DNA of 64,000 nt, from contig NC_088299.1 in NCBI RefSeq assembly GCF_032854445.1, positions 3,635,001 through 3,699,000 on the forward strand. The letters run 5' to 3'. Positions within the stretch are counted from its first letter, which is position 1; each line of letters begins with the position of its first letter. The position numbers and the translations under genes are program-made. The DNA comes from Liolophura sinensis (taxonomy: Eukaryota > Mollusca > Polyplacophora > Chitonida > Chitonidae). Shown piece by piece: positions 19,929-32,156 of this stretch. The notes under the pieces were generated by a model. It was not told the origin of the DNA and searched no databases. It was given only the letters and a program-made list of their open reading frames with translations.

Positions 19929-22140
19929 GACTCTTAGGTCATACATGTATGTCACCCTCTTATTATGATAAATGCTTGCATGAAGGCAACATGTTGCCTC
20001 TTTAGGATGTGTCACTTAGTTCGAACTCCAACTCTTTTAGTGCCCTAACTCGGTCCCAAATTTCCGTGGCCGACAAGCATTTGTGCATACGTTGCCCAGC
20101 CTGTGAGAAAGCGGCTATAGAAATCTTGACATAGGTTGAATGTGAAAAAAATGGACATTTCTATTCCAGCAACTGGGAAGGGTGCCTAGCAACGCCATTG
20201 GGACGTCACTCGCAGCCTCATCACCACCTATCTTTCCCTGTGTCCTCTCGCCCAGAATTTCAAACTTTCATCATTAAATTTAAACACCTGTCCAAAGATG
20301 AAGCATTTTTCATCATTTTGTTATCAAGCATGAACGTGTACGCCCAAAAAAATGGCAGGATTTCAGCGATAAAAGACTTTACGCCCTAAATTACACAAAT
20401 CTGCATTTGTGAAAAAACGGATGTGTTAATTCTGATTCCGGCAATCGTCTGAACGTCGGAGGATACGCGATAGTACGAGGTTTTCTGAGACTGACCTTTC
20501 CATTACTCAGCAGTTTGCTGTGTACATTCTACATGGGATTAGTTTCAGACGTCATTTTCAGTTTGTTTGTTTCTTTATTTATGAGACTGAGGTAGGGAGA
20601 GACAAAGAACCGTCGACGATTGGGTAGTGTGAGACAGACACATCTAGGCTAAGATGAATTGTAGGTATAGCATGTTATTCCAGCGCCACCAGATGGCCTT
20701 TGTGGTACTCTAGTGGCGACATTTGAGCTCGGCATACATTCAGTACCAACCGAATTAAGAAAAACAAACGTAAATTAAAAACATAAGGAATCAGACACAA
20801 CTTTAAAATTCATCAGCATATCAGTCAATCAATTAATCATTACAAACATTTGCACACCGTTAGGTTACTTAGCTCATTATATTGTAAATTCGGATAAAAG
20901 CCAAGACAATGATACAAACCACGTCACAAATGTATATTTTCAACTCAACAAAGTAGTAGTGTACAAGAATACCCATACATCGAACTTTTTTGTCTTCAAG
21001 ATGTCCACTATAGTTATTTACATAAATCATATGTATATATACAATTATGTACAGACTGCGGGAATTTTCCCTATCAGATAAAGCTCCGGTTCAAGCTGTG
21101 GACATCATTTGCTCATGTCAGGATAATTTCCCCGCATCCTTTTACGTAGTTCACCAACCTATGAACTTTCAACTTGTATCAAGTTCATCACTGGGCTGGA
21201 AAGTAACCCAAGTGTTGTAATTTTTTATACACCTTTGTACAACCCCACTATCGATACATATACAAGTATTTAATAAGTGACGGTTATATAAGGGTCGACT
21301 GTAACCACCGCTATTCCGCTTCATTCCTGACCCTGGTGTCGGTTTCCAGAAATGTATTGAAAAAAGGTCAAAATTAAAATTGCTGCTGGCTTTTACAGAC
21401 TCATTTACTGAATAGATTTTAATTCAGAGCGAATGAAATAAAGAAATAAACCTGTTCTTTAAGAATAAAAGCTTTTCTATGAACAACGAAAAAACCCAAT
21501 TAAGAACTAAAACAGAATTTTGGGCGTCCAACTTATTGTGTCGGAAACCCTCAGAATCACCAAATGCTGATAAAAGTGAATGTTGTGTAATGAGTTTTGC
21601 TGTAGGTGTTCGGGGTTAGCCGTCGATATTTTATGACCTCTACATAAAGCAACCAACAAATAATTCGTGCAGAAACTGTTCCGTTATCAAATAACCATAT
21701 ACAAGGTAAACACATTTACGTGTCTGTTCAGGAGTAAAGGAGCAGCCTTAGATCAGTACTTTGACCTAAACATTTTGATGCAAAAGTCTATGATTAGCCG
21801 CTGTAAAACTTCGGAGAACAAAATCACAATGTTTTCTGTCATACTTTTCCGTGAAAGCGGGACTCGAGGGTAGATTTTTCAAATAAACATCCACAAATAT
21901 ACAAGACGACAACTCAACAGGTATAAATGCATTATGTGATATATACATATAGCTGCTATAGCGTGTATGACGTCCGGCTTTGTACATTATAAGGTAGAAA
22001 TACTTAACTGAGTTTTTCCTGACACATACTCCCGTTTGGCCTCAAAGTCGGATAAGTAGCCTGTAATGAGACCAAAGGCACGTTCTGACACAACAAGACG
22101 GGTATGTGGGTCTTCCAACGTATGGGCCTGTATTATGCCA
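19929..22140. other. AT-rich intergenic DNA, possibly 3' UTR side of the GPCR gene
   Basis: No recognisable gene. It lies downstream of the GPCR stop codon on its strand, so the nearest part may be 3' UTR. An ATTAAA on the minus strand (21269-21274) is about 1 kb downstream of the stop and is only a weak polyadenylation candidate. Confidence 0.3.
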
Positions 22141-22218
22141 TTTTCGACGTTTTCGGCAGTTTACCGTTATGATGATCTATTTTCGGCGTTTTCGGCAGTT
22201 TACCGTTATGATGATCTA
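22141..22218 (+). repeat. Perfect-phase 39-bp tandem duplication
   Basis: Two copies (22141-22179, 22180-22218) of a unit starting TTTTCG(A/G)CGTTTTCGGCAG and ending GATGATCTA differ at one base, implying a recent duplication. Confidence 0.85.
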
Positions 22219-22294
22219 TTGTTAGAAACTCCGATGAAACTATCCACTCCGTAGACAACATTTCACACTCTGTTCCACTTATGTAAATGAGCTT

Positions 22295-23572
22295 CTATGA
22301 ATCCCGCTGTTTGGGGCAGTTACCAATTTCTGCCAAGTGTTGTCTAAACTTCTGATTCATGAAAGCATACACCAAAGGATTCACAACATTGTGTGTGAAG
22401 TACATATAAAACACGATGATATTTTCGTGAACGACTTTCAGGGCCATGAGCCAGGCGGGAAGGTAAGCCGCCACAAACACGACGGTCACGACGAACAAAG
22501 TCACGGCGATTTTTAGGTTGGCAAAAAACACTTTGTCCGCCCTGGCATTGGGGCTTCGAACTGAAGGCGAGCGAAGAGATCGCCTTTCATTCAAATTGCT
22601 ATCATCAAAGCCGTTTTCATTGACCGTCCCTTGACTGCGGTCTATACCTGGCTTGGGTACGCAGAAACACCAATAACTAGAGAAGATATGAGGGTGAGCC
22701 TTCCTTCGCTGTAAAACTCTACGGTAGATTAAAGAGTACAATATAGAAACGACAACGAGCACGAAGAGGAATAGGGACGAACTGAACCACTGGAAAGCTT
22801 TCTGAAATCCTATATCCAGAATGTAGTCGCTTCTGTCACAGAGCGGTGCCACTAGATCGTCGCCCGTGATATTGGTGGATGGAAACTTCGTGTCATAGCT
22901 GACGCTCCTGTTCTCCCCAGAGCCAATGTAAGCCCTTTCCAGTACCACAGCAGCGTTAACCACAGGCCTTAGCGAGGACGACTGTAAAGATGAAGAGTTT
23001 TGAAGCTCTACGAATTTTGAGACAGAAATTGGCGAAGAGATGTTGTGTTCAAAGGGGACTTTTGCTGTGCTCGGCTTAAGGCTATAACAAAGAGACGTGA
23101 TGATTCCCATACCACCAGCAAAACAAGCCAGGGAAATGATGACAACTTTGGCCCTGAACGTTGTCATCGCCTGGGAAAACGGATGACAGATGCATATGTA
23201 GCGGTCCACAGCAATGGCTACCATAATGAAGGCTGAATATGGAACCGTGGTTGTGGCTAAGAAGTGATAACATTTGCAGATGAAGTCGTGCTTGACACGA
23301 TGACCGGTGGATTCCATGTACATCGTGTAAGGGATGATCAAGCCACTGGTGATGAAGTCGGTCCCAGCTAATGTCAAAATGAAAATTGTCGAAGTTAAAT
23401 GTTGTTTAGAATTCAGCATTTTTGAGAAGACGTAGAGCGTTAGAGCATTTCCGAACGTTCCCACTGCGGCAAAAACGGCCAACATTGCCATCAAAGCATC
23501 CATATCTGTCGTTCCAATCGCCATGGTTTCGTTGCTTTCGGGGCCTGTCCCCACTGGCGTATCAGTTGACAT
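22295..23572 (-). CDS. Class A (rhodopsin-family) G-protein-coupled receptor, intact, single coding exon
   Basis: A 425-residue seven-transmembrane receptor. The N-terminus has an NET glycosylation site (N14). TM1 carries GN (N42). TM2 has LTLAGTD (D72). TM3 begins near C99 and ends in DRY (123-125) followed by ICICHPF. TM7 has NPLVY (398-402) and then a helix-8-like FMNQKFRQHL. The start has a good context (AAG before ATG). Extracellular loop 2 is very long (about residues 163-255) with NxS/T sites at 177, 192, 221 and 234 and C245 as the likely partner of C99. Loop 3 is long and basic (about 286-350). Unusual: no tryptophan in TM4, V at the usual TM5 proline, and AYLP (369-372) where CWxP is expected. 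It is a plasma-membrane receptor, probably for a peptide or amine; the ligand cannot be told. Such intron-poor orphan receptors are, from memory, often expanded in lophotrochozoans. Confidence is very high for class, low for subfamily. Confidence 0.95.
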   Translation of the reverse strand: MSTDTPVGTGPESNETMAIGTTDMDALMAMLAVFAAVGTFGNALTLYVFSKMLNSKQHLTSTIFILTLAGTDFITSGLIIPYTMYMESTGHRVKHDFICKCYHFLATTTVPYSAFIMVAIAVDRYICICHPFSQAMTTFRAKVVIISLACFAGGMGIITSLCYSLKPSTAKVPFEHNISSPISVSKFVELQNSSSLQSSSLRPVVNAAVVLERAYIGSGENRSVSYDTKFPSTNITGDDLVAPLCDRSDYILDIGFQKAFQWFSSSLFLFVLVVVSILYSLIYRRVLQRRKAHPHIFSSYWCFCVPKPGIDRSQGTVNENGFDDSNLNERRSLRSPSVRSPNARADKVFFANLKIAVTLFVVTVVFVAAYLPAWLMALKVVHENIIVFYMYFTHNVVNPLVYAFMNQKFRQHLAEIGNCPKQRDS

Positions 23573-23611
23573 CTTCAGATGGCTCGCTCAAGGAAGTCTC
23601 TAAAATCGATG

Positions 23612-23949
23612 CTATAAAAGAAAAACACAGGAGTTAAATGCATGCATGGTGATAGGTAAACATTAGTATTCTCGGTAATACAATTACAACAAAAAGCAAG
23701 CAAACTGAAATTCCAACCTAGCGGCAAAGGGGTGATCAAAACCTATTCACGAGGCATCTTTTCCTCATGCAATTACATCGTTTTTGTCCACAAGAAAGTG
23801 CAGAAGCGTGGCAAATACGCGTTTCATAGTCCACGTATTACTGAACAAATCAGGAACACTTTCACATCGTGATCATTAGCGATTGCAGCCCAAGCAGGTT
23901 GTAAATCTTAAGATAACAAATCCTTTCTCCTTGAAATAAAGTCACTCAC
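23612..23949 (-). other. Probable 5'-UTR intron of the GPCR gene
   Basis: On the minus strand the donor ACA|GTGAGTGAC lies at 23949, and a strong acceptor (CTGTGTTTTTCTTTTATAG) ends at 23612. Exon 2 would start at 23611, 39 nt upstream of the start codon. The interval is 338 bp, AT-rich and without ORFs. Confidence 0.45.
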
Positions 23950-24000
23950 TGTTGTCTTTGGTAGTTATCTAGCAGTTGAGACCCCGAGTCTCTATATAAA
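23950..24000 (-). promoter_or_regulatory. Candidate TATA box and short leader exon of the GPCR gene
   Basis: On the minus strand TTTATATAGAGAC begins at 24000, and about 20-35 bases further is CTCAACTG (initiator-like) and AGATAACTACC, then the donor at 23950. This gives a leader exon of only about 15-30 nt. Spacing is reasonable for a TATA promoter, but no transcript data are available. Confidence 0.35.
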
Positions 24001-27000
24001 CCCTAATAAAATCCAGACCGCACATCATTTCAGGGATGGGCTAGACTGATCACTGCTCATTAACCTCGACCTTCTCATAACAGTAGTGTAGTTTTATACT
24101 CTAAAAATCAGTCTCTACGTACAGTGTGAAGGCATCAGACTTTTTGGAAAAGATCATAGAGCCATGACTCGGAATACTGATAAAGAAAGGCATTAATACC
24201 GTAGGCTACTCGCTGACATATGAGTTGACAGAGCGGAACATACACGTCTGCTGATAACGGCATAGTCCGAGCTTCTACCGTCTTACAGGAAGGCACAGAA
24301 AGACAGCAGTTTGAACATCACATCCAAAGGGATACCCGTGGATGACGTGGTAGACCTGATGTGTCCATAAAACACGGCGTTAATATACATAAAAGTGTTA
24401 GAGCGTGGCGTATAATCTGTAGACAGACTCCTCTATAGTTCGCTTGACATGATATATCCGCATAAGACGTCCATTATATATAGGCATATAGGTAAACGTG
24501 CACTATATAGACACAGAGACATCCATAGATCCAAGCTTTAAATCCTACACCATCCCATCTCAGTATAATAAGATTTGAGCTATCGCGAGAGGAATAATGC
24601 CAGCACCTACATCAACGTAAAACTTGGTATTCAACAATTTGAAGTGTTTATCACATATTTATGTATTTGTTTTAAGCTGTAGTCAAGAATATTCTGCCTT
24701 ATTAGACGATCCCAGATCAGATAATTAGTGTAGAAAAACCGGGTAGATTCATGTACCTGATAAATCTCCCGGAGATTTAAAAATCGTAGTTTATGTAACT
24801 TACGCCTGGTGTAACTTGTAGGACAACATATAATGAAGACATAGGTTACTATGACGAATGCGCTTGACGCTACGCCGCGACAGCTTTCTAAAACGCGATA
24901 TTAATGTCAAGGCAAAACAAATCAAGAGGGTGGCTGGTCTTATATGCAATATTGTTGGTCAAAAGTCTGTCATGTCTTTTATCCCTTCGGGATTGACTCG
25001 TTGGTCAGTAATTCGAGTTCAGTTCAAATACAAGCAACTTATTTCGACGATGAAGCTGGTGTGACCAATGAGGTCCGTTTTCCGTTTGCAGGAAAGACCT
25101 AAGGTCCCATGACGACACGATTCAAAATCAACATACGACGAACAGACGTGTGCTGAGAGATTCCATTGTAAGTGGGTCAAAGTAGCCGTACAATTGAACA
25201 CAGTCAAGAGATCGCCTGTGGTGACACGAACAAGAATGACTGCCAATGAGGAGTTCTGAGCTAGACAGCTTCTCTACAATAATTAAGAAAACACAACTGG
25301 CTTCGTTGTCAGGGAAAAACACGTATTAAAAGAAGGACACTTGTATTTTATGAGAAACGCCGAGTGACAGATTGCTCTACGTGTCAAACAAATGATGGAA
25401 GACTTAATCCCACACGCATTTTAATCCAAGCAGCTGTTTATTTAAACAGGTCAAGGTAACGTTTCCCACTGGGTCGATCTATGATCCTTATCTCGCGTTT
25501 AACGTCTTACTGAGGTTTTTAAAATATGTAGACCTACGAATATACAGTAGCTCGTTTGTCTCAATTTTGCAATAAAACGGCATGAGAAAATCTCATAAAG
25601 TAAATTTTTTCAAAGTAGTAGGACTGATACGTGTACGTGAATCCATCGGGTGACTTGCAAATCTCGCTAGAGATGATACATGAAACGCTTGGTTTTTCCT
25701 CAGGCACCACTGTTCAGTCTGGAATTGAAATAGCCTGCCGTGCGGACGTAAACGGCGATAGCTGTCAAAACAGCTTCACTGGAGTTTGAGCCCGAATCGG
25801 GGGTCACTAAGCTGGTCCCCTGTTCCACGTATGTTCATTGATAACGTCATCGGACGTCATTTTTCTCGACTATTGGCGGAAAATATGCAGGAAATGGAGG
25901 AGTTAATAAGAAATAGGAAGAATACTGCCTGTATGTTTTTTTTTTTTTTTTTTTTCGATTTGTTAACCTATTTCAATTTCTTTAATTTCCCCCAAAACCA
26001 TTCTCCTCGTTGCGCAGTATCCTTTCAGGCGCCCTTTAATAGCTGGGTCTCATTCATATAGATTGTCCCAAACATTGATGAATAGTTCCATTGTAACATT
26101 CTTAGAGTAATGCCAACAGATTTGTCGACTGTTTATCGAAAATCCCGTTGGTGTTACACCACGCTGCGGATAATTGCCGGTTTCAACTTCGAATTCTTTT
26201 GCCGTTTAAGGTAAAAACAGTTCTCCTGTATCATGTGACTTGTGAAAATGGTAGGCACATTTCGTTCACAATAATCTACCGATCACCTGTATTACCGTGT
26301 TCAAGGGACATAAATGACAAGCTTTTCTCAGGGGCTTTCCACGTTTATGAACTTTCAGCTCTTAAATTTTCAACATCGTTCGTCTACTGTAAATGACCTT
26401 CCGTGAAACTTTTTCAGATGCCCCAGGTATGTTAATTCAGAAATCGATGCATAGTAGGACTTTTTACCGTCAGCTATAAAGGTGTTTGAACTCGAGACTT
26501 CCTATTGTTGCTAAGTGTTATTGTTATACTCAGAAGTAAACACAGCTCCGTTATTATTCATTTTACAGGTATCGATATGGTGTTTAAATACAGACGCCCA
26601 CTTAGAGCGTACTTCGCCCTTGTGTATCTTTATTCATAAGATTTAGTCCATTCCTATTTTCACATAACTGGGATGAAGACACACTTAATCATTACGGTCA
26701 GGAAAACCAGTTCCAGTTAAAAATACGAAATTCAAAGAATAATCTAGAAGTACAAACTCGATAAAAATAAATAATAAAAAAAACACCACATACTGGCGCG
26801 TGAGCAATTCCAAGAACATTTAAAACGAAAATTTCAAAAACTTTGCTGAATCTGTAACATGTGACGTACAACCTGTAGGCGATGGGATGGGCCGCGTTAA
26901 AGCAACCGGAACACCATTCTCGGGTTATCTCTCCCGTTATCTCCCGCCTGACTGATTAAAATTGATAATATGCCGGCGCTTTCGATTTTCTCCATTCAGC

Positions 27001-27835
27001 CGGCAAAAACTTAGGCTTTTTAACCATCATGTAGGACAGTTTATGTCTCATGTTATCTTTTCTTTGAAGTTTCTGTCGAACATCTACTACTAGCCTCTAT
27101 GAACTGATCTTGTTAACTCTGTGCTTTTCTATCGTAAACATAAAACTATTATATATGGGGAACGAAATAATTTTAAACCATGGCCTTAAGTCAAAGGCCA
27201 TGTTTTGTTTGATAATGCTTAGGAGTTATTTGCAATTTTATACTTGTCCTCAGTCCGCGGTCAGTTAACTTTTACATCAACACGCCACGCATTTCTCCTA
27301 ACCAATAACCCAGTAAATAATCGAGCACAGAGCAATTTACAGGGCTGTTAAGCAATTACAAAGCAAAGCACATACTTGGATGTGTGCTGTATCAATTTGT
27401 GCAGTACAGACTCGCCGTCAAACGGAATCAGCAAACGTATTACAATTCAATCGGCATCACAGACGGAGTAATAAAGAGGAACGAACGAACCCGATGTAGT
27501 TCAAAATTGGACGATAATGAATCCGTGAAATTGTTTGGCTGGACGATTAGTGGCCATGAACGTATTTAGAGCAGCTTCGACCATATGCCTAGTGACACCG
27601 CAGTGTTACGGGTTGAAGGCCCTTAAGGCATTCAGCTATGTAATCATGTACGTGCGGAATTATACGGAATGTCGAGTACAATTGAAGTGGATGATCGAAA
27701 AACAGAAGTGCTGCTAACAATGAGTCTGCTCAGAAACGCGGATATAAATTCCATAAAGATGACAGTTTGAGCAAGCAAGGTGCATATAAAGATTAAGGCG
27801 ATCGAGAATTGGTGTTAATGAGACCACAGGCTATA
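24001..27835. other. Long stretch without recognised gene
   Basis: AT-rich DNA upstream of the GPCR. A worn family-1 tail (AGTCAAGAATATTCTGCC) lies near 24670-24715 and a T run near 25937-25957. A short open stretch at 26148-26396 contains FTIIYRSPVLP, faintly like a LINE endonuclease motif, but it starts without ATG and stands alone. A CATTTTACAG|GTATCG acceptor-like site near 26570 has no clear exon. Confidence 0.35.
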
Positions 27836-27839
27836 GTAT

Positions 27840-28100
27840 AACCTACACGGGAACGTGAAGTGTAGATAAGAGTGGGTAGTGTATATGAGAACGTGTAGTG
27901 AATATCAGAACGAACGGTGTATCTGAGAACGTACTTTGTAAATGAGAAGGTGTAAAGCATATCGCGACGTGTGGTGTATATCAAAATTTTAATGTAGTGC
28001 ATCTGAGAACATGTAGTGTAGATGACAATGTGCAGTGTATATGAAAACGCGTAATGTACATGAAAACATGTGGTGTATAGATGAGAACATGAGAACATCT
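27840..28100 (+). repeat. Degenerate ~22-bp minisatellite
   Basis: About 12 units of the type GTAGTGTATATGAGAACGT with many substitutions. The 101-codon minus-strand ORF with YTT.CS.IHYT-like periodicity is its translation. Confidence 0.75.
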
Positions 28101-29924
28101 TGTAAAAACATTTTTTTTGTCGTTTATCATAGGTTTCCCGTATTCAAAACGTCACAGTACATGGAAAGCTTAAAAGTAATTAGTTATTAAATGCATGAAT
28201 ATTAACGACATGAGAAATTTGAAAAACAGAAGAAATGTCTCTTTTATGCAATGTAATATAGGATATCAAAGGTCTTCTTGTGCTGTGCAGTCTATGCAGT
28301 GTGTACAAGGTCTGTTGTAGAAAGTCTGCATAAGGAGAATGCTATTTGCGCGATTACCGATGTCATACCAAATCAAAAAACGACATAGTGAACCTCTCTT
28401 TTTACGCGCACTACCAAACCACTAACGCTAAAATCCTTGCCCGTGCACGGCGAAACCATCATGTGAAACAAGAATGCATAAACGATTATGGTTTTTAATG
28501 CAACGTCGACAATACTGCAAAAACAAGCACTTGTCACAACCCGATCCAGTTAAGAAACAACAAGACCCACCTGTATGTTAACACCGGACAAAATGGAGAC
28601 ATTGACTTACTGTTACAACTCCCAGTCATTGCGCACTCAGCCAAAATTTGTGACCGGCACCCGCAGAACCTTCAGGAATCGGGCAACACACCACGACAAA
28701 CAGCTGACTCGTGCTGAACTGATTAACGCTGGAGGACTGAAGCCGCTAGCCACATGTTGTACGAGGTAGTGACAGTCCAGTGCTGCAGGCACAGCTTCCG
28801 GCGTTCAGACAGACAAGCGCATGCTTTACCTGCCACGGTGAAAATGAAGACGGCATGAGGCGGGCGATATTGAGGGGTCTTTCGTAATTATTGTTTCATG
28901 ACCTTTGCCAAACGGGGTTATGCGTTATGTACGCTTGCCCTCGGTGAACAATACATCGCGTGAACTATAGAGACAAGTGGAGTCATTTGTTTTCAACGGC
29001 GCCAATTTACACGTCCTATCGGAGTCTAATGTCTTAATTCCACCCCATTGTTGGGCCGGATTGCTTGGCTTGTTGTGTTCAGTAGTCTTCTGATTTGTTC
29101 AGACCTTTTCGTGACACCACGCTTAAGCTGTCCATATGATTTGTTGACTTAAATCATCACATTACAGAAGTTAACATATGAAATATCATTCCCTTATCGT
29201 TGTTACAAAAGTAATGTTTGATGACACCATTGTGTCACGACGTACACATTAATAATAAATATTATCGTTGTTAATAAACGCTAATTGCTTGATACATGCA
29301 GTGGCTTAGAGTATCAACAAGAATAGCTGCTAGTTTTGTTGTCAATACCTTTTTTATTCGCTTTGCGGGTTAATGTGGGTAAAATATCCAACACAGTTCA
29401 ATGTAAACATTTCACAGGAGCTCTGTAATTAGCTTTCTTAGGTACTAATTATAGCTTTTTTATGACTATACACCAGGACGCAAACTTAATTCTGAACTGT
29501 AACAGAAATGTGTTTAAAAACGGAACACTTAATGTGTAATATACAAAAAAGATTTTTCAGTTTTCCAGTTGATATTCTCGAAGTTGGGAGTGTATGTAGA
29601 TGTACAAAAATGAGAAATACAACTAAGCTGTGCATGCATTTTTAATGAGATGCACCCAAATCTGGTTGGGATACATTTGGAAATTTGCGTTCAAACAGTT
29701 TCCAGTCAATTTCTATACATTTGACTGATCAGATCACTACTGATTTTTTTAACAAGCTAGAAAGCAAATTTCATAGCGCATTCTAACAAATGCGTCAAGT
29801 TGCACTTTGACGATTTGCATTAGCAAGTCGTGAAAATTGTATATTATAAAATATTGCATGCAGAATGTTATGGACGTGTATATGGAGAGGAGCGACACTA
29901 TTGGTAAAAGTTTCTTTTATTAAT
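28101..29924. other. No confirmed gene
   Basis: A GC-richer patch at 28600-28870 has a 64-codon plus-strand ORF starting MLTPDKMETLTYCYNSQSLR and, on the minus strand, ATG-CCG..CCGTGGCAG|GTAAAG (MPSSFSPWQ then donor), which could be a tiny first exon. Neither can be decided. The rest is AT-rich and featureless. Confidence 0.3.
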
Positions 29925-30100
29925 TAATTAATTTATTTGACACCGCGCTGATGAACTTTTAAATATATGATGGGGGTAAGGCTTACGGTGTAGGGCATTA
30001 GGTAATTGACAAACCTCTTGACTTGAATAGCGAGAGCTGGATTCAAACACATGACCTCAGTGGTGAAGGGCATGATTGTCGTGGAGAGCGAGGGTGTAAT
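29925..30100 (-). mobile_element. Diverged SINE, tRNA-like head with family-1-type tail
   Basis: AATTAATTAATTTATTTGAC tail, then a GATGGGGGTAAGG and AATTGACAAACCTC body. On the minus strand CATGTGTTTGAATCCAGCTC is a good box B. Resembles the variant at 43025 and 57440. Confidence 0.5.
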
Positions 30101-31099
30101 AATGTGAGTCAGCCCGGATCTTCTGTTTCCTCTCAATTATTAAACACACTAAAGCGTTGAAAGGACAGTTTATTATAAAGATTTACGTTTGTTGAAGGTT
30201 GGTTATTATTATTACGTAACAAATCGAACCTGGATTCCGTAATACTTTAACAGCTATAGTAAACGGCCTCTTAATTATTGACAATTCTTATACAATTCCC
30301 AGATGTTCATGGGTACAATGTGTCAACACTTTCATCCAGAAGTGTACTAATATGGCGTGGCACGTGAGGACAAATCTCGTACTGGTGTGTTAAGCTCGTA
30401 TTAATGATATACTTTCCAAATCCACAGAGACTCCGTGTGCTTCAATAACACTTGTATCTCATGTGTTGGCCTATTCCTCGTCGTTAATTGCGTGTCCATG
30501 TCCAATCAGCAACCATATACAGGCCAAATCAACAGTAATACTTTGTAGATGGACAACAACTGTTATGCAATGGCGCAGATTGCTTCTCAAATGAACTGCG
30601 CAATACTCGAAAAGCAATTCTTCTTACCAGGGATTCGTATAATGGCAATGGCCCGGTCACAGTGTGATCTGAAACTAATGAAGCCTTCTGTACTGCGTAT
30701 AGATGCACAGGTTGTGTATCGTAGATTCAAAACACCACCATTATTCCTTGTGTTCTACTACGGCTTTAGAAAAGCAATAAGGTGTTAGGATTGAGAGGAA
30801 CTGGTGTCCAGCATTAATAAACATAATTGCGGTCGTATCAACAGTAGGAAATAGGAAAATAGGGAAATATACTAGAAAGTGTTGTTGAAAAAGCTTTAAT
30901 ATCAACGAAACTGGCAAATATATGTAGAATGATCTACTGAGTATTAATAGCGCAGTCCCGCTGCTCTATTAAACTGTTCGTGTGGTCTTGGCGACAATAA
31001 GCCGTCCATGGCAGAGTTCACCTAGTCTAGCGTTCGCTGAGGATCATTTGTCTTCCTCCAATATGGCGCTCAAGTCCGTATATCACAGCTAAGAATGAT
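30101..31099. other. No recognised feature
   Basis: AT-rich DNA. A 79-codon ORF at 30549-30788 (MDNNCYAMAQIASQMN) has no recognisable motif. Confidence 0.35.
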
Positions 31100-31215
31100 T
31101 GTCATTAAGTTGCCGAAGTTCAGTGGTTTACCTGGGGTACTCCGTTTCTTTCCACCCACACAATTGACCGCTATTATATAAAGGAACAAATATCTTATGT
31201 ATGGCTTTAAACAAC
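31100..31215 (+). mobile_element. Diverged SINE family-1-type 3' part
   Basis: GGGGTACTCCGTTTCTTTCC, AATTGACCGCTATTATATAA and ATGGCTTTAAACAACAAAT correspond to the family-1 body and tail in degraded form. Confidence 0.5.
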
Positions 31216-31557
31216 AAATATATAATATCGGCATTTCACCCGCCTATTGAGATGTCATTATTTCTCTCATTCGCTCGTTATGGATTCCTTGCCCCTCTTT
31301 TGGATATTACAGCAATTATTCTATTTCATTTCTCGCTTCCTCGTCAGCTCAATTTTTTCATTTGATTCTCTTTTCTAATATAAAAATTCAATTTGTAACA
31401 AACCCAAAAAATCGTCTTTGTTTTTTGGAGTTTATTATTTTTCTCTATGCTAGAATGTTGCTTTCATCAGCTTCTGACTACCACTCCATGTCATTAATAT
31501 CGTCACGTTATTTGCTTTCTTCACTTTCCATTGTATCTTTTCATCTCTATGTTTGTT

Positions 31558-31929
31558 GACCGGCCCCCTATAGCACAGTTGGTAGAGCGTCCTCTTCGGG
31601 AATGGTGGTCCCAGTGTCAATACTGGCTCGAGACACACCTAAGACCTTAAAAGAGGAAGTTGTATCTTTCTCACTTGGCGTTCAACATGAAGGGGATAGT
31701 GCAACGACTGGCTGACCCGTATCAGTATAATGGCTCGGGCGGGACGACTTACTTGCCTTCGGTAAGGTGCCTCTGTGAACCAGCACTAGATAAAAGAGCG
31801 GTGGAAATCCGTCCTGCATCGAGGAGGCACATTACAAGCACTCTAAGGATTCAATCGTTGTCATATGACTGAAAAATTGTTACTACGACGTTAAACCCCA
31901 AGGGCTCACTCACTGACTCATTCACTCAC
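31558..31929 (+). mobile_element. Full-length SINE family 2 with 12-bp target duplication
   Basis: The head CTATAGCACAGTTGGTAGAG, CTCTTCGGGAATGGTGG and CTGGCTCGAGACACACC (box B-like) precede AAAGAGGAAGTTGTATC..CTCACTTGGCGTTCAACATG (the module shared with family 3), then the family-2 body and tail GTCATATGACTGAAAAATTG..ACGACGTTAAACCCC ending in (CACT)n-like repeats. Flanked by TCTATGTTTGTT (31546-31557) and TCTATATTTGTT (31930-31941). Confidence 0.9.
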
Positions 31930-31961
31930 TCTATATTTGTTTCTCTCTGCATTTCTAACAG

Positions 31962-32156
31962 TCCCATTTCTTGTCTAATTTATTGTCTTCAAAAACTCTC
32001 CAACTCGAAATGAACTCATTCGGTAATAATTTATCGTCGTACAATCGGTCACTCAGACGTCCATTCTCAGCCTATAGACGGTCCTCCTTCTCATTAGACA
32101 TCACACTGGCCAGGAAGCTCGAGCTTAAGCCGGAGCTATCCCACGGACCATGTTAA
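31962..32156 (+). CDS. Possible terminal exon, basic C-terminal tail (unrecognised)
   Basis: A pyrimidine-rich tract ending TTCTAACAG precedes an open frame of 64 codons (SHFLSNLLSSKTLQLEMNSF, then NRSLRRPFSAYRRSSFSLD, ending PELSHGPC) and a TAA stop. The acceptor lies in the DNA just 3' of the full-length SINE duplication. No upstream partner exon was identified and no domain is recognised. It may be chance. Confidence 0.2.
   Translation, partial: SHFLSNLLSSKTLQLEMNSFGNNLSSYNRSLRRPFSAYRRSSFSLDITLARKLELKPELSHGPC

Noticed and set aside
27793-28098. 101-codon minus-strand ORF
   Set aside because: It is the translation of a degenerate 22-bp minisatellite.
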